Below, piece by piece: positions 54,645 to 62,251 of a stretch of DNA of 64,000 nt. Within the stretch, counting starts at the first letter, position 1. Every line of letters starts with the position of its first letter. Under the pieces are notes generated by a model that did not search any database, was not told the origin of the DNA, and saw only the letters and a list, made by a program, of their open reading frames with translations. The position numbers and the translations under genes were made by a program. Source of the stretch: Zestomonas carbonaria (GTDB lineage Bacteria > Pseudomonadota > Gammaproteobacteria > Pseudomonadales > Pseudomonadaceae); contig NZ_CAJFCI010000023.1 of assembly GCF_904061905.1 (NCBI RefSeq), positions 62,001-126,000 of the forward strand. The letters are read 5' to 3'.

Positions 54645-55199
54645 ATGAACACATTTTCCTCCCGCATTCTCGTCGCGTCCCTCGTGCTCGCCGCCGCCCC
54701 GGCCTTCGCCTTCAATCTTGGCGACGCCGCCAAGGCGGTCACCGGCGCGAGCCAGGGAGTCGATGTCAGCCAGGTGGCGACCACCCCGCAGACCAGCGGG
54801 CTGCTCAACGCGCTGACCGGCCAGTTGGGCGTTTCTCCGGAGCAGGCGGTGGGCGGCACCGGCGCGCTGCTCGGCATGGCCAAGAACAATCTGTCCAGCA
54901 CCGACTATTCGCAACTGCTGAGTGCCGTACCGGGGCTGGACAAGCTGTCCGGCGGCAACGCCCTGGCCAACATCGGCGGACTGGGCAGCGTGCTCGGCGG
55001 CCAGGGCGCGGCCGGCGGCTCTCCGCTCGGCAACCTCTCCAACCTCGGCGACGTCAACCAGGCCTTCGGCGCTCTGGGCATGGATGGCGGGATGACCAGC
55101 CAGTTCGCCCAGGTGCTGCTCGACTACTTCGGCAAGCAGGGCCTCAACAGCGACGTGCTCGGCAACCTGGGCAACCTGTGGGGTGTGGCGGCGGGTTGA
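54645..55199 (+). CDS. DUF2780-like secreted protein (VcgC/VcgE-type)
   Basis: A 184-residue protein with a signal peptide (ILVASLVLAAAPAFAF, cleavage after AFA). The mature part has LLNALTGQLGVSPEQAVGGT, GALLGMAKNNLSSTDYSQLL and VPGLDKLSGGNALANIGG, which fits the DUF2780 family of small exported proteins; function unknown. The ATG at 54645 has AAGGAG 6-7 bp upstream. It is 104 bp after the transglutaminase gene and could belong to the same unit or be separate. Confidence 0.65.
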   Translation: MNTFSSRILVASLVLAAAPAFAFNLGDAAKAVTGASQGVDVSQVATTPQTSGLLNALTGQLGVSPEQAVGGTGALLGMAKNNLSSTDYSQLLSAVPGLDKLSGGNALANIGGLGSVLGGQGAAGGSPLGNLSNLGDVNQAFGALGMDGGMTSQFAQVLLDYFGKQGLNSDVLGNLGNLWGVAAG

Positions 55200-55275
55200 C
55201 GCCGCGCGAGCGGCCCATCGCGGCCATGGGCCGCTCCTACAGACCCGATCCGGTGCGCACGGCGCACCCTGCAAA
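55200..55275. repeat. repeat fragment overlapping the acyltransferase 3' end
   Basis: GAGCGGCCCATCGCGGCCAT and GGCCGCTCCTAC form an inverted repeat, followed by CGGTGCGCACGGCGCACCCT, the half of the GTAGGGTGCGC module. It spans the convergent junction between the DUF2780-like gene and the acyltransferase and contains the latter's stop codon and last ten codons. Confidence 0.7.
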
Positions 55276-56172
55276 TGGGGTGTCGCCGAACTCTTCCCGC
55301 AGCGCCGCCAGGCGCGCGTCCTTCTCGGCCCACAGGTTACTGACCCAGTCCTGCACGAACTGGCGGAACTGTGGGTCGTCCTCGTAGTTGCCGGCCCACA
55401 GCGCCGGGTCGAGGGTGTGGGTCCGGATGTCCACCACCACCGTTTCCACCTGCCCGCTGGCCAGCTCCCAGAAGCCCGGCACCCGGCCGCCCGGGTAGTA
55501 GACGGTGACGTCGAGCAGGGCGTCCAGTTGCTCGCCGAGGGCGGCCAGCACGAAGGCCACGCCGCCGGCCTTGGGCTTGAGCAGGTAGCGGTAGGGCGAC
55601 TGTTGCCGATCATGCTTGGCGGGGGTGAAGCGGGTGCCTTCCAGGTAATTGACCACGGTGACCGGCGAGCGCTTGAACTTCTCGCAGGCCTGGCGGGTGA
55701 TCAGCAGGTCCTGGCCCTTCTTTTCCGGGTACTTGGCCAGGTAGGTCTTGGAATAGCGCTTCATGAAGGGGTATTCGAGCGCCCACCAGGCCAGGCCGAG
55801 GAAGGGCACCCAGACCAGCTCCTTCTTGAGGAAGAACTTGAAGAACGGCGCGCGGCGGTTGAACACCTGGATCAGCGCGGGGATGTCGACCCAGCTCTGG
55901 TGGTTGCTGACGATCAGGTAGGAGGTGTCGCGGCGCAGGTTGGCGGCGCCGCGGATGTCCCAGCGGGTCGGGGTGAAGGTGGTGAAGATCCACTTGTCGA
56001 TCTCCGCCCAGGTCTCGGCGATCCACATCACGCCGAACGAGCAGGCATCCGTCAGCCGCCGTCCCGGCAGGATCAGCTTGAACACGGCGATCAGCATCAT
56101 CGGGCCGATCAGCGCCAGGGTATTGACGAGCAGCAGCAGGCTGACGGTCAGGCCGGTGATCAGGCGGCGCAT
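55237..56172 (-). CDS. PlsC-type membrane acyltransferase (YihG-like)
   Basis: A 311-residue protein with an N-terminal membrane helix (LITGLTVSLLLLVNTLALIG), the acyltransferase motif NHQSWVD (N-H-x4-D), and LEGTRFTP. It resembles the YihG/YcfF-like lysophospholipid acyltransferases of gammaproteobacteria; substrate uncertain. The ATG at 56172 has a GGGG Shine-Dalgarno at usual distance, better than the ATG at 56178. The last residues (GCAVRTGSGL) are encoded by an intergenic repeat, so the original C-terminus may have been altered. Confidence 0.75.
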   Translation of the reverse strand: MRRLITGLTVSLLLLVNTLALIGPMMLIAVFKLILPGRRLTDACSFGVMWIAETWAEIDKWIFTTFTPTRWDIRGAANLRRDTSYLIVSNHQSWVDIPALIQVFNRRAPFFKFFLKKELVWVPFLGLAWWALEYPFMKRYSKTYLAKYPEKKGQDLLITRQACEKFKRSPVTVVNYLEGTRFTPAKHDRQQSPYRYLLKPKAGGVAFVLAALGEQLDALLDVTVYYPGGRVPGFWELASGQVETVVVDIRTHTLDPALWAGNYEDDPQFRQFVQDWVSNLWAEKDARLAALREEFGDTPFAGCAVRTGSGL

Positions 56173-56303
56173 AGGCATTCCCCGTAACAAAAGGCCGGCC
56201 ATGATAGCAGGCGAGCGGCGTGCCACGTTCCGGCCGGCTATAACGAACGAAGCAGCGCGGCGCTGGTCCATGCCGTGACGATTCCGCCTGAAAGGAGTGC
56301 CGT

Positions 56304-56807
56304 GTGAAAGCCCTTGTCGTCCTGCTGACCCTGATCGCTCTACCGGTGCTGGCCGCCGAACCGACCCTCTACGGCCGCTACGAATACATCCGCCTGCCGG
56401 AGCTGAAACAGACCTTCAAGTCCAAGCTGGACACCGGCGCGCTGACCTCCTCGCTGTCGGCCAGGGACATCGAGCGCTTCGAGCGTGACGGCGAGGAGTG
56501 GGTGCGTTTCAAGCTGGCCACCAAGGGAGCCGACGGCACCGTCTACGAGCACCGGATCTCGCGCATCAGCAAGATCAAGAGCCGCGCCGAGGAAGAGGAC
56601 GAGGAGATAACGCCGGAGGCCGCCCGGCGTCCGGTGATCGACATGCAGATGTGCCTGGATGGCGTGACCCGCGTCATCGAGGTCAACCTCGCCGATCGCA
56701 GCCGCTTCAACTACCCGTTGCTGATCGGCGCCAGCGCCCTGGTCGAGTTCGGCGCCGCGGTGAACCCGGCGCGGCGTTTCACCGCCGGCAAACCCAAGTG
56801 CGATTGA
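56304..56807 (+). CDS. RimK-related retropepsin-like zinc protease family protein
   Basis: A 167-residue exported protein (signal VVLLTLIALPVLAAEP) of the PF05618 family, described as ATP-dependent zinc protease on sequence but with a retropepsin-like D-T-G (KLDTGALTSSLSA). In other genomes relatives are linked to RimK. The GTG at 56304 has AGGAG 7 bp upstream. It lies 52 bp before creB on the same strand, so a role in cell-wall sensing alongside CreBC is possible but unproven. Confidence 0.7.
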   Translation: MKALVVLLTLIALPVLAAEPTLYGRYEYIRLPELKQTFKSKLDTGALTSSLSARDIERFERDGEEWVRFKLATKGADGTVYEHRISRISKIKSRAEEEDEEITPEAARRPVIDMQMCLDGVTRVIEVNLADRSRFNYPLLIGASALVEFGAAVNPARRFTAGKPKCD

Positions 56808-56859
56808 CGCCCGGGCGGGCATGCGGCAAGTTCCGGGGATTACTTCCAGGAGCGCAGGG

Positions 56860-57549
56860 ATGGCCGCGCACATTCTCATAGTCGAAGACGAAGCGGCGAT
56901 CGCCGACACCCTGGTCTACGCCCTCCAGGCCGAGGGCTTCGCCACCACCTGGCTGAGCCTCGCCGGCGCGGCGCTGGAGTTCCAGCGGCAGACCCCGGCG
57001 GACCTGCTGATCCTCGACGTCGGCCTTCCCGATATCAGCGGCTTCGAGGCCTGCAAGCGGCTGCGGCGCTTCTCCGAGGTGCCGGTGATCTTCCTCACCG
57101 CGCGGAATGCCGAGATCGACCGTGTGGTTGGCCTGGAGATCGGCGCCGACGACTACGTGGTCAAGCCGTTCAGCCCGCGCGAGGTGGCGGCGCGGGTCAA
57201 GGCCATCCTCAAGCGCGTGGCGCCGGCGGCCACCGCTGCGGCGCCGGCGCAAGGCGGGCCGTTCGAGGTCGACACCCTGCGCATGCGCATCGACTATCGC
57301 GGCCAGCCGCTGGCCCTGACCCGCCACGAGTTCCGCCTGCTCGAACAGCTACTGGCCCAGCCGGAGCGGGTGTTCAGCCGCGAACAACTGCTCGACGGCC
57401 TCGGCGTGGCGGTGGATGTCGGCTACGAGCGCACCATCGACAGCCACATCAAGAGCCTGCGCGCCAAGCTGCGCCAGGTCGCCGCCGATGCCGAGCCGAT
57501 CCAGACCCATCGCGGCCTCGGCTACAGCTACGCGCCGGAGCAGGCCTGA
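56860..57549 (+). CDS. creB: response regulator CreB
   Basis: OmpR-family regulator, 229 residues. Receiver domain IIVEDEAAIADTL with phospho-acceptor D53 (LLILDVGLPD) and the lysine in DDYVVKPFSPRE; C-terminal winged helix (LTRHEFRLLEQLLAQPERVF, TIDSHIKSLRAKL, HRGLGYSYAPE). In P. aeruginosa CreBC responds to blocked penicillin-binding protein 4 and switches on creD and beta-lactam resistance. The ATG at 56860 starts MAAHILIVEDE. Its stop shares a base with the creC start. Confidence 0.93.
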   Translation: MAAHILIVEDEAAIADTLVYALQAEGFATTWLSLAGAALEFQRQTPADLLILDVGLPDISGFEACKRLRRFSEVPVIFLTARNAEIDRVVGLEIGADDYVVKPFSPREVAARVKAILKRVAPAATAAAPAQGGPFEVDTLRMRIDYRGQPLALTRHEFRLLEQLLAQPERVFSREQLLDGLGVAVDVGYERTIDSHIKSLRAKLRQVAADAEPIQTHRGLGYSYAPEQA

Positions 57550-58979
57550 TGCCGCTCGGCGTCCGCATCTTCCTGGTCTACTTCGTGTTCGTCGGCCTGA
57601 CTGGCTGGTTCGTGCTGAGCACGGTGATGGACGAGATCCGCCCGGGCATGCGCCAGTCCACCGAGGAAACCCTGGTCGACACCGCCAACCTGCTCGCCGA
57701 GCTGCTGCGCGACGACGTCCAGGCCGGCACCCTGGCGCAGAGCCGCCTGCCCGAGTTGTTGACCGCCTATGGCCAGCGCCAACCGCAGGCGCGCATCTGG
57801 GGCGTGGAGAAGAGTGCGGTCAGCCACCGCATCTACGTCACCGACGCCAGGGGCATCGTCCTGATCGATTCCAGCGGGATCGGCGTCGGCCAGGACTACT
57901 CGCGCTGGAACGACGTCTACTTGACCCTGCGCGGCCAGTACGGCGCGCGCTCCAGCCGCGAGGACCCGGACGACCCTGAGTCCTCGGTGATGTACGTGGC
58001 GGCGCCGATCGTCGCCGATGGCGAGATCCTCGGCGTGGTCTCGGTGGCCAAGCCGAACCGCACGCTGCAACCCTACATCGAGCGCTCGCAGCGGCGCCTG
58101 GCCTGGTTCGGCGCCGGGCTGATCGGCCTCGGGCTGCTGGTCGGCGGGCTGCTGTCCTGGTGGCTGAGCCGCGCCCTCGGCCGCCTGACCCGCTACGCCC
58201 AGGCGGTCAGCGCCGGCGAGCGTGCCGAGCTGCCGCACTACCGGGGTGGCGAGCTGGCGCAACTGGCCGGCGCGGTCGAACACATGCGCACCGAGCTGGA
58301 AGGCAAGGCCTACGTCGAGCACTACGTGCACAGCCTGACCCATGAGCTGAAGAGCCCGCTGGCGGCGATCCGTGGTGCCTCCGAGCTGCTGCGCGGCGAG
58401 ATGCCGGCCGAGCAGCGCGCACGCTTCGTCGACAACATCGACAGCGAGAGCGAGCGCTTGCAGCAACTGGTCGAACGCTTGCTGGCGCTGGCCCAGGTCG
58501 AGCAACGCCAGGGTCTCGAGGAGCGCGTGGCGGTGCCGCTGCATGGGTTGATCGAGGAGCTTTGCCAGGCCCAGGCGGCACGCCTGCAACGCGCGGGCGT
58601 GCTGGTCGACGACCGCGTCGATGCGCAACTGGCGGTCAGCGGCGAGCGCTTCCTGCTCAAGCAGGCGCTGGCCAACCTGCTCGACAACGCCCTGGACTTC
58701 ACCCTGCCCGGCGGCACCTTGCGGTTCTCCGCCAGGCGACAGGGGGAGCGGGTCACGCTGTGCCTGTTCAATCCCGGCCCGGCGATCCCCGACTATGCGC
58801 TGGGCCGGCTGACCGAGCGCTTCTACTCGCTGCCGCGCCCACAGACCGGGCGAAAGAGCACCGGGCTGGGGCTCAACTTCGTGCAGGAGGTGGCCGAACT
58901 GCATGGCGGCCTGTTGCAGGTGGTCAACGCCGACGGCGGCGTCGAGGCCAGGCTAGAGCTGCCGGTGCATCCCGACTGA
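57549..58979 (+). CDS. creC: sensor histidine kinase CreC
   Basis: A 476-residue kinase with an N-terminal membrane helix (RIFLVYFVFVGLTGWFVLS), a periplasmic sensor segment (about 30-180), a second helix (LIGLGLLVGGLLSWWLSRAL), a HAMP linker, the phospho-acceptor H265 (SLTHELKSPLAAIRGA) and an ATP-binding domain (NLLDNALDFTLPGG, GLGLNFVQEV). Paired with creB through a TGATG junction. Confidence 0.93.
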   Translation: MPLGVRIFLVYFVFVGLTGWFVLSTVMDEIRPGMRQSTEETLVDTANLLAELLRDDVQAGTLAQSRLPELLTAYGQRQPQARIWGVEKSAVSHRIYVTDARGIVLIDSSGIGVGQDYSRWNDVYLTLRGQYGARSSREDPDDPESSVMYVAAPIVADGEILGVVSVAKPNRTLQPYIERSQRRLAWFGAGLIGLGLLVGGLLSWWLSRALGRLTRYAQAVSAGERAELPHYRGGELAQLAGAVEHMRTELEGKAYVEHYVHSLTHELKSPLAAIRGASELLRGEMPAEQRARFVDNIDSESERLQQLVERLLALAQVEQRQGLEERVAVPLHGLIEELCQAQAARLQRAGVLVDDRVDAQLAVSGERFLLKQALANLLDNALDFTLPGGTLRFSARRQGERVTLCLFNPGPAIPDYALGRLTERFYSLPRPQTGRKSTGLGLNFVQEVAELHGGLLQVVNADGGVEARLELPVHPD

Positions 58980-59070
58980 GGAGCGGTTGGCGAGACGGCA
59001 CGCAGCGTGCTTGGCTTCGATGAAGGGCTTTGACCCTTCTACAAGAAAGCCTGTTTCGAGGATCGGACTC

Positions 59071-59505
59071 ATGAAGACTGTCGGCGACATCCTGCGCGGT
59101 AAACCCAGCTCCCACCTCTATGCCGTCGGCCCGGAGACCAGTGTGCTGGAGGCCGCCGAACTGATGGCGGAAAAAGGCATCGGCGCGGTGCTGGTGCTGG
59201 AGGACGGCCAACTGGCCGGCATCGTCACCGAGCGTGACTACGTGCGCCGGGTGGTGGTGCTGGAACGTTCGGCCTACGCCACCACGGTCGCCGAGATCAT
59301 GACCCGCAACCTGTTCGTGGTCGGCCTGCGTGACAGCAACCAGTACTGCATGCAACTGATGACCGAGAAGAACCTGCGCCACCTGCCCGTGCTGGAACAG
59401 GGCGAACTGGTCGGCCTGCTGTCGATCCGCGACCTGGTGCGCGACGTCACCAGCGAGCAGGAAAACCTGATCGAGCAGTTGCAGCACTACATTCGCGGCG
59501 ATTGA
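59071..59505 (+). CDS. tandem CBS-domain protein
   Basis: A 144-residue protein made of two CBS domains (SVLEAAELMAEKGIGAVLVL and TRNLFVVGLRDSNQYCMQLM, each ending in a D-x-V-R type signature, ERDYVRRVV and IRDLVRDV). CBS pairs usually bind adenosine nucleotides. The ATG at 59071 has GAGGA upstream. It lies between creC and creD on the same strand, an insertion compared with the three-gene order I recall in P. aeruginosa. Confidence 0.85.
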   Translation: MKTVGDILRGKPSSHLYAVGPETSVLEAAELMAEKGIGAVLVLEDGQLAGIVTERDYVRRVVVLERSAYATTVAEIMTRNLFVVGLRDSNQYCMQLMTEKNLRHLPVLEQGELVGLLSIRDLVRDVTSEQENLIEQLQHYIRGD

Positions 59506-59530
59506 ACGCTCGACCGTAGGGTGCGCCTGT

Positions 59531-59604
59531 CTGTAGGAGCCAGCTTGCTGGCGATCAGGAGGCTTCGGGAAAATACGGATAGCCAGCAAGCTGGCTCCTA
59601 CAGA
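59531..59604. repeat. inverted pair of GTAGGAGCCAGCTTGCTGGC repeats
   Basis: TGTAGGAGCCAGCTTGCTGG and its mirror CCAGCAAGCTGGCTCCTACA face each other across about 25 bp. The same unit is a module of composite elements B, C and D; here it stands as a free doublet. Confidence 0.85.
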
Positions 59605-59719
59605 AGCGGAGTTTCATCCTGCGTTGCTGCGGTTGGACGCCGCTTTGCTCCCTCTTCCCTCGAGAGAGGGAGTGGATGCGAGGTAGACGACTGGCTCCGG
59701 GGCATGACTGTCACACCGA

Positions 59720-59762
59720 TCAGCCCCCTCTCCCTCCGGGAGAGGGCCGGGGAGAGGGGCGG
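59720..59762. repeat. CTCTCCCTCCGGGAGAGGGC-type repeat before creD
   Basis: CCCCTCTCCCTCC and GGGAGAGGGCCGGGGAGAGG overlap to form a stem-loop. A related copy is at about 44828 and 59650. The rest of the gap is covered by the doublet and the phased sites. Confidence 0.7.
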
Positions 59763-59780
59763 ACTTCCCCGGCGCCACGC

Positions 59781-59829
59781 TCAACACAATTCCCACGCAA
59801 TCTCCACACGGCGTCCACGGCCACTCCAC
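59781..59829 (+). promoter_or_regulatory. five 11-bp-phased TCCAC-like sites upstream of creD
   Basis: TCAAC (59781), CCCAC (59792), TCCAC (59803), TCCAC (59814) and TCCAC (59825) recur exactly every 11 bp on one strand. The known cre tag bound by CreB is TTCAC-N6-TTCAC, i.e. two pentamers 11 bp apart. The array ends 46 bp before the creD start, fitting an OmpR-type activator site. Confidence 0.6.
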
Positions 59830-59875
59830 ACGGGCAGCCCAGACTCGCCCCATTCATCCCGAATGGAGAGTCGCC

Positions 59876-61246
59876 ATGAGCCGTACCCTGGGTTTCAAGC
59901 TGGGCGCCATCGCCCTGCTGGTCGTCCTGTTGATGATTCCGCTGTCGATGATCGATGGCCTGGTCAGTGAGCGTCAGCACCTGCACGATGCCGTGCTCGA
60001 CGACATCGCCCGCAGTTCCAGCTACAGCCAGCAGATCACCGGCCCGCTGCTGGTGGTGCCGTACCGGCGCACCGTGCGCGAGTGGAAGACCCACGAGAAG
60101 TCCGGCGAGCGCTTCCTGGAGGAGCGCGAGGTCCGCAGCCGGCTGTACTTCCTCCCCGAGCGCTTCGTCCTCGACGGCGAGGTGAAGACCGAGCTGCGCT
60201 ACCGGGGCATCTACGAGGCGCGGCTGTTCCACAGCGCCAGCCGGATCAGCGGCCGTTTCGAGCTGCCGGCGCAGTTCGGCATCCGCGAGCACTTCGCCGA
60301 TTACCGTTTCGAGCCGGCCTTCCTCGCCGTCGGCATCAGCGATATCCGGGGGATCAAGAACGATCTCAAGCTGCGCCTGGACGACCGCACCCTGAGTTTC
60401 GCCCCCGGCAGTGGCGACACCTACCTGGGCAACGGCGTGCATGTGCCGCTGGCGGTTCTCGACGGCAAGGGCGCGCAGGCTTTCGACTTCGCCTTCGACC
60501 TGCAACTGCAGGGCACCGGCCAGCTCGACGTGATCCCGGTCGGCCGGGACAGCCGGGTCACGCTGCAATCCGACTGGCCGCATCCGAGGTTCTTCGGCAA
60601 CTACCTGCCGAGCGAACGTGAGATTCGCCCCGACGGTTTCAGCGCGAACTGGCAGACCAGTTTCTTCGCCACCAACATGGAAGAGGTGCTGCGCAACTGC
60701 GTGCGCAGTCCGCATTGCGAAAGCTTCGGCGGGCCGAGCATCAGCGTCAGTTTCGTCGACCCGGTGGACCAGTACCTGAAGAGCGATCGGGCGATCAAGT
60801 ACGCGCTGCTGTTCATCGCCCTGACCTTCGCCGCGTTCTTCCTGTTCGAGGTGCTCAAGCGCCTGGCCGTGCACCCGGTGCAGTACGGCCTGGTCGGCCT
60901 GGCCCTGGCGCTCTTCTACCTGCTGTTGCTGTCGCTCGCCGAACACCTCGATTTCGCCCTGGCCTACGGAATTTCCGCCAGCGCCTGCGTGCTGCTGATC
61001 GGCGTGTACGTCAGCAGCGTGCTGCGCAGTTGGCGGCGCGGCGGCGGTTTCACCGCGTTGCTGGCGGCGCTCTACGCGATGCTCTATGCGGTGCTCAGCG
61101 CCGAGGACTACGCGCTGCTGATGGGCTCGCTGCTGGTGTTCGGCCTGCTCGCCACGGTCATGATGCTGACCCGCAAGCTCGACTGGTACGGCGTCGGGCG
61201 CGGCGACACCCTGCGCCGGGTGGGGGCGGGCCCGGATGCTGCGTGA
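59876..61246 (+). CDS. creD: inner-membrane protein CreD
   Basis: CreD is the main CreBC target; its function in the envelope is not settled, though in P. aeruginosa it is induced with AmpC after loss of penicillin-binding protein 4. The 456 residues have one N-terminal helix, a large periplasmic domain with GPLLVVPYRRTVREW and FSANWQTSFF, and four to five C-terminal helices (AKYALLFIALTFAAFFLFEV-like, QYGLVGLALALFYLLLLSLA). Start ATG 59876 with GGAGAG upstream. Confidence 0.92.
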   Translation: MSRTLGFKLGAIALLVVLLMIPLSMIDGLVSERQHLHDAVLDDIARSSSYSQQITGPLLVVPYRRTVREWKTHEKSGERFLEEREVRSRLYFLPERFVLDGEVKTELRYRGIYEARLFHSASRISGRFELPAQFGIREHFADYRFEPAFLAVGISDIRGIKNDLKLRLDDRTLSFAPGSGDTYLGNGVHVPLAVLDGKGAQAFDFAFDLQLQGTGQLDVIPVGRDSRVTLQSDWPHPRFFGNYLPSEREIRPDGFSANWQTSFFATNMEEVLRNCVRSPHCESFGGPSISVSFVDPVDQYLKSDRAIKYALLFIALTFAAFFLFEVLKRLAVHPVQYGLVGLALALFYLLLLSLAEHLDFALAYGISASACVLLIGVYVSSVLRSWRRGGGFTALLAALYAMLYAVLSAEDYALLMGSLLVFGLLATVMMLTRKLDWYGVGRGDTLRRVGAGPDAA

Positions 61247-61395
61247 GGACCGCGCCCTCGGGGCCTGGCTGGCGCGGCGGATCGCCGCGCTGTTCCCGAG
61301 CCGGCGGTCGGGACCGGGCCTGTACGGCGAGAGCGGCCGTCACGCTGACCTGGCGCTGCTGAAGCAAGGTCACTCGCTTCGGCAGGATGGGCGTT
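61247..61395. other. convergent gap between creD and GST
   Basis: 149 bp without a convincing gene or terminator. An open frame overlapping the creD end (61236-61424) has Arg-rich composition and no Shine-Dalgarno, and I do not call it. Confidence 0.6.
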
Positions 61396-62028
61396 TCAGG
61401 CTGCCGGCGGTTCGGTGGCCTTGAGCGATGGCCGCTGGCTGACTTCCGCGTACCAGGCGGCCAGGCGTGGATGGCGCTGGCGCCAGCCCAGTTCGGGCTG
61501 GCGGAAATCCAGGTAGCCGAGCGCGCAGGCGGCGCCGATGGAGGCCACGTCGAAGTGGCAGGTCAGTTCGGTCACGGCGTCCCGTTCCAGGGCGGCGAGG
61601 CCGCGCTCGATCTTCTCCTGCTGGCCGTCCAGCCACTCCGCCCACTGTTTCCCGGCCGGACGCAGGAAGGTTTCGTAGCGGATCAGCACAGCCGCGTCGA
61701 GGATCGCATCGGCCAGCGCCGCCAGGGTGAGGCGTCGCCAGCGCGCGCTGCCTTCGCGGGGGATCAGCGGTTCGCCGACGTGCTGCTGGTCGAGGTAGTC
61801 GAAGATGACCCGGCTGTCGAACAGCACCTGCCCGTCGGCCAGGCGCAGGGCGGGAATCTTGCCGGCCGGGTTGCTGGCGTTGACCGCTTCGCTGGGGCTG
61901 GTCGGCGCCAGTTGCACCGTCTCCAGGGCGACCCGGCCCAACTGGCCGGTCTCGTGCAGCAGCACCATGATCTTGCGCACGAAAGGGGAGCTGGGCGAGT
62001 GGAGCAGGGTCATGCTGGGGCTGGACAT
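61396..62028 (-). CDS. glutathione S-transferase family protein
   Basis: A 210-residue protein with an N-terminal thioredoxin-like domain (LLHSPSSPFVRKIMVLLHE, NPAGKIPALRLADGQVLFDS) and an all-helical C-terminal domain (YLDFRQPELGWRQRHPRLAA). The SSPFVRK segment takes the place of the catalytic serine region. Substrate unknown. The ATG at 62028 has GGAGA upstream. Confidence 0.88.
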   Translation of the reverse strand: MSSPSMTLLHSPSSPFVRKIMVLLHETGQLGRVALETVQLAPTSPSEAVNASNPAGKIPALRLADGQVLFDSRVIFDYLDQQHVGEPLIPREGSARWRRLTLAALADAILDAAVLIRYETFLRPAGKQWAEWLDGQQEKIERGLAALERDAVTELTCHFDVASIGAACALGYLDFRQPELGWRQRHPRLAAWYAEVSQRPSLKATEPPAA

Positions 62029-62065
62029 CGGCGAGTCTCCGCGGGAACGGTCGGTTTGCCGCAGT

Positions 62066-62251
62066 CTACCGCCTGTCGCGCGCTTTGCGTGGCAGCAACG
62101 GCCAGAAACCGAGCAGCGCTGGCAGCCCCAGGCCGATCCAGGCCAGGGCGTCCCAACCGCCATCGCCGAGCAGCGCGGCGAACAGCCCGACGGCGCTGAG
62201 CAGGGCGAGGACGGTGGGGATGGCGAAGGTCGAATCGCGCCAGCGCTTCAT
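62066..62251 (-). CDS. small two-helix membrane protein after the PepSY gene
   Basis: A 61-residue protein with two hydrophobic segments (FAIPTVLALLSAVGLFAALL and WDALAWIGLGLPALLGFWPL) and a basic C-terminus. Function unknown. Its ATG overlaps the stop of the PepSY gene (ATGA), so it is co-translated with it and probably belongs to the iron-uptake module. Confidence 0.65.
   Translation of the reverse strand: MKRWRDSTFAIPTVLALLSAVGLFAALLGDGGWDALAWIGLGLPALLGFWPLLPRKARDRR

Noticed and set aside
61236..61424. 62-codon open frame after creD
   Set aside because: Overlaps the creD end and the GST 3' end, lacks a Shine-Dalgarno and has Arg-rich shadow composition.
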